Shown: positions 61,622-64,000 of the stretch, in pieces
Layout of the letters: the number at the start of each line of letters is the position of its first letter
Numbering within the stretch: the stretch's first letter is position 1
Assembly: GCF_030580915.1 (NCBI RefSeq)
Contig: NZ_JAUQTA010000002.1
Span: forward strand, 496,001 to 560,000
Length of the DNA stretch: 64,000 bases
Source of the DNA: Nocardioides jiangxiensis
GTDB taxonomy: Bacteria > Actinomycetota > Actinomycetes > Propionibacteriales > Nocardioidaceae
Direction of reading: 5' to 3'
Translations under genes and position numbers: made by a program
Notes under the pieces: generated by a model
Told to the model about the DNA's origin: nothing
The model's database searches: none
Seen by the model: the letters and a program-made list of their open reading frames with translations, nothing else

Positions 61622-62952
61622 CAGGCGCCCAGCATCATCAGGCCGCACACGCGCACGACGTTGCCGGTGACGGCGGTCGAGGCGGGGGAGGCGTACCAGG
61701 CGATCGTCTCGGCGACGTCGACCGGAAGGCCACCCTGCTGCATGGCGTTGAGGCGCGCACCGACCTCGCGGGTGGCGAACGGGATCGCGGCCGTCATCGC
61801 GGTGATGATGAAGCCGGGGGCCACGGCGTTGATCGTGATGCCGTCCTTGAGCTCGTCGGCCAGCGAGTCGACGAAGCCGATGACGCCGGCCTTGGAGGCG
61901 GCGTACTGCGTCTGGCCGACGTTGCCCGCGATGCCCGCGATCGAGGAGACGCCGATGATGCGACCGTTCTTGTTGATCGCGCCCTGGGAGAGGAGCTCGC
62001 GGGTGATCCGCTCCGGAGCCGTGAGGTTCACGGAGATGACCGACTGCCAGCGGTCCTCGGCCATGTTGGCGAGCTTCTTGTCGCGGGTGATGCCGGCGTT
62101 GTGCACGACGATGTCGACGCCGCCGAACTGCTCCTTCACGAAGTGCGCGATGCGCTGCGGCGCGTCGGCGTGCGTGATGTCGAGGGTCAGCGAGGTGCCG
62201 CCGATCTCGCCCATGACGTTCTGCAGGTCCGAGGCGGCCTGCGGCACGTCGATGCCGAGGACCGTCGCGCCGTCACGGTGCAGGACCCGGGCGATCTGCT
62301 CGCCGATGCCGCGCGAGGCGCCGGTCACGATGGCGACCTTGCCGGCGAGGGGCTTCTCGATGTCGACCTTGGCCAGCGCCTTCTTGGCGTTGGTGCCGAT
62401 GCGGACGACCTGGCCCGAGACGTAGGCGGACTTGGGGGAGAGGAAGAAGGCGAGCGTGGAGTCGATCGCCCCCTCGGCGCCCGGGGTCACGTAGACGAGC
62501 TGGACGGTGCCGCCCTTGCCGATCTCCTTGCCGAGGGAGCGGGTGAAGCCCTCGAGGGCGCGCTGGGCGATGCGGGCGCCGCCCTTGACCTCGCGGGGGT
62601 TGATGCCGATGACGACGACACGGGCGCAGTTCTCGAGCTTGCGCATCACGGGGGTGAAGAACTGCTGCAGCTGGACCAGGTCGGCCTCGGAGTCGAAGCC
62701 GGTCGCGTCGAAGACGAGACCCTTGAACCTCGCACCGTCCTCGACCGAGGTGGCGGACTCGATCCCGAGACCCTCGAGGGTCGCGGGCAGGGAGCCGGCG
62801 AGCTTGCCGGCGCCGCCGACGAGGACGGTGCCCTTCACCAGCGGAGCGCCCTCGGTGTAGCGGTCGAGCTCGACCGGGTTCGGGAGGCCGAGCTGCTTGA
62901 CCAGCAGCTTGCCGATCGACGACTTCGTGAAGCTCTGGTAGCGGTCAGTCAT
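61621..62952 (-). CDS. high-molecular-weight 3-oxoacyl-ACP/CoA reductase, FabG4-like
   Basis: A short-chain dehydrogenase of 443 residues in two parts: an N-terminal flavodoxin-like, non-catalytic domain (about 1-195) and a C-terminal SDR domain with GASRGIG (211-217), NAG (285-287), and the Ser337-Tyr350-Lys354 triad. This matches the HMwFabG type such as mycobacterial FabG4 (about 454 aa). GAGGAAG is upstream of the ATG. Promoter region holds the TGTAAC direct repeat. Divergent from fadA2. Confidence 0.92.
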   Translation of the reverse strand: MTDRYQSFTKSSIGKLLVKQLGLPNPVELDRYTEGAPLVKGTVLVGGAGKLAGSLPATLEGLGIESATSVEDGARFKGLVFDATGFDSEADLVQLQQFFTPVMRKLENCARVVVIGINPREVKGGARIAQRALEGFTRSLGKEIGKGGTVQLVYVTPGAEGAIDSTLAFFLSPKSAYVSGQVVRIGTNAKKALAKVDIEKPLAGKVAIVTGASRGIGEQIARVLHRDGATVLGIDVPQAASDLQNVMGEIGGTSLTLDITHADAPQRIAHFVKEQFGGVDIVVHNAGITRDKKLANMAEDRWQSVISVNLTAPERITRELLSQGAINKNGRIIGVSSIAGIAGNVGQTQYAASKAGVIGFVDSLADELKDGITINAVAPGFIITAMTAAIPFATREVGARLNAMQQGGLPVDVAETIAWYASPASTAVTGNVVRVCGLMMLGA

Positions 62953-63026
62953 GGGTGTGGCTTCCTCATCTCGGATGAAAGGCGGCATGCGGGGCGGCCC
63001 TGCGGGCCGACGCGCGGACAGGATCA

Positions 63027-63044
63027 TGTAACTTGAAGTGTAAC
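63027..63044. promoter_or_regulatory. TGTAAC-N6-TGTAAC repeat upstream of the fabG4-like gene
   Basis: TGTAAC at 63027-63032 and again at 63039-63044 on the + strand, 12-nt spacing. Contains GAAGTGTAAC, the same 10-mer as at 25431-25440. Confidence 0.55.
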
Positions 63045-63142
63045 TGGGTGTCCACATTTCGTGATCTGGCACTCACACGGTTCCATCACCGGTCCCGACC
63101 GGCAAGGATAGGGACATCTGAAGACCCTCTAGAGGAGTGACC

Positions 63143-64000
63143 ATGCAGGCCAAGACCCGCCGCGTCGCCATCATCGGCGGCAACCGCATCCCGTTCGCCC
63201 GGTCGAACACCGTCTACGCCGAGGCGTCGAACCAGGAGATGCTGACCGCCGCGCTCGAGGGTCTGGTGACCCGCTTCGGCCTCGAGGGCGAGAAGCTCGG
63301 CCTCGTCGCCGGCGGTGCCGTCATCAAGCACTCGCGCGACTTCAACCTGGTCCGCGAGTCGGTCCTCGGGACGAAGCTCGACCCGGCCACCCCGGCCGTC
63401 GACGTGCAGCAGGCCTGCGGCACCGGTCTCTTCGCCGCCAACATCGTCGCCCTCCAGATCGCCACCGGCCAGATCGAGGCCGGCGTGGCGTGTGGCTCGG
63501 ACACCACCTCCGACGCCCCCATCGCGATCTCCGAGAAGCTCCGCAAGAAGCTCATCAAGATCAACCAGCTCAAGACCAACGGCGACCGCGTCAAGGCCCT
63601 CCTCGGCATCCGCCCGGGCGACCTCGGCATCGTCGCCCCGGAGAACCGCGAGCCGCGCACCGGCCTCGCCATGGGCGACCACCAGGCCATCACGGCCCTC
63701 GAGTGGGGCATCACCCGCGAGGAGCAGGACGAGCTCGCCGCGAAGTCCCACCAGAACCTCGCCCGCTCGTGGGACGAGGGCTGGCAGGCCGACCTCGTCA
63801 CCCCGTTCCGCGGTGTCGAGCGCGACAACCACCTGCGTCCCGACTCGACGGTCGAGAAGCTCGCCAAGCTGAAGCCGGTCTTCGGCAAGGGCGAGGCCGC
63901 CACGATGACCGCCGGCAACTCGACGCCGCTCTCCGACGGTGCCTCCGCCGTCCTCCTCGCCTCCGAGGACTGGGCCAAGGCCCACGGCTTCGAGCCGCTC
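63143..64000 (+). CDS. acetyl-CoA C-acetyltransferase, FadA2-like (cut by window edge)
   Basis: The first 286 residues of a thiolase. Nucleophile Cys92 in DVQQACGTGLFA; the second half of the active site lies beyond the window. Divergent from the fabG4-htdX pair, as fadA2 is in mycobacteria (Rv0243). GAGGAG precedes the ATG; the ribosome binding site lies at the edge of a 10-bp palindrome, CCTCTAGAGG (63126-63135). The 190-bp spacer to fabG4 is the common regulatory region. Confidence 0.92.
   Translation, partial: MQAKTRRVAIIGGNRIPFARSNTVYAEASNQEMLTAALEGLVTRFGLEGEKLGLVAGGAVIKHSRDFNLVRESVLGTKLDPATPAVDVQQACGTGLFAANIVALQIATGQIEAGVACGSDTTSDAPIAISEKLRKKLIKINQLKTNGDRVKALLGIRPGDLGIVAPENREPRTGLAMGDHQAITALEWGITREEQDELAAKSHQNLARSWDEGWQADLVTPFRGVERDNHLRPDSTVEKLAKLKPVFGKGEAATMTAGNSTPLSDGASAVLLASEDWAKAHGFEPL

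Overview
The window is chromosomal DNA from a very GC-rich actinobacterium. Codons end mostly in G or C, GTG starts are common, ATGA/GTGA stop-start overlaps are frequent, and many start codons lie only 6-8 nt after a TANNNT-type -10 box, as expected for leaderless mRNAs. Markers such as SepH, the DUF4193, DUF3093, DUF3159 and DUF3710 families, a C-terminal Cys-rich ferrochelatase, FabG4/HtdX and an LprG lipoprotein/MFS pair are all actinobacterial. A topoisomerase IV pair and the overall gene set suggest Nocardioides or a relative. That is an inference from family content, because no search could be run. No rRNA, tRNA, CRISPR array, insertion sequence, prophage or recognised riboswitch was seen.

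Layout. 1-7.5 kb: end of an EamA-type transporter gene, a DUF456 membrane protein, a small zinc-finger protein (DUF7455), topoisomerase IV subunit B (parE) overlapping two small genes, an Egghead-like glycosyltransferase, a DUF1697 protein and purT. 7.5-18.3 kb: two tiny membrane or secreted proteins, the RNA ligase RtcB, a beta-carbonic anhydrase, a Tat-exported esterase, a parC-lprG-MFS operon, and a GNAT plus acyl-CoA-synthetase fusion divergent from parC. 18.3-20.7 kb: an alpha/beta-hydrolase and class II aldolase unit, divergent from a TetR regulator across a striking three-unit operator. 20.7-28.5 kb: a VOC protein, a lipoprotein, a PEP-mutase-like protein, an acyltransferase-patatin-acyltransferase unit with a divergent TetR, DUF5998, a phosphodiesterase and tdk. 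28.5-42.5 kb: a conserved housekeeping stretch (aldo/keto reductase, sulfurtransferase, DUF2127, sepH, coproporphyrin ferrochelatase, inositol-monophosphatase-like, DUF4193, DUF4235, DUF3093, dut, DUF3710, OB-fold, DUF3159, two TrkA proteins, a KimA-like K+ transporter, a TrmA-like RNA methyltransferase). 42.5-55.4 kb: a SigE-family sigma factor, aconitase, a thiamine-binding family protein, a membrane protein overlapping a second sigma factor, YjbQ, YjbR, DUF3105, two Nudix enzymes, dxs, a HEXXH lipoprotein and an APC permease. 55.4-64 kb: fatty-acid genes, namely a fadA-fadJ pair, PAC2, tesB, and htdX-fabG4 divergent from fadA2, which runs off the window.

How the parts fit. The right end is a lipid-turnover block: thiolase plus hydratase/dehydrogenase for beta-oxidation, a thioesterase, and an htdX-fabG4/fadA2 locus like that of mycobacteria. 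The lipid acyltransferase unit at 23-25 kb shares an exact 10-mer promoter element with the fabG4 upstream region. Two TrkA subunits diverge from a KimA-like carrier, which makes a potassium-homeostasis module. ParE and ParC sit 12 kb apart, and ParC heads an operon with an LprG/P55-type lipid-export pair.

The most unusual signals are non-coding. A heptamer, GGGGGAG, was counted by hand about 29 times on the + strand, in genes of both orientations, and never on the - strand. There is a 17-bp triple-repeat operator at 20.03-20.08 kb, a 14-bp palindrome before aconitase, and a widespread leaderless-promoter pattern.
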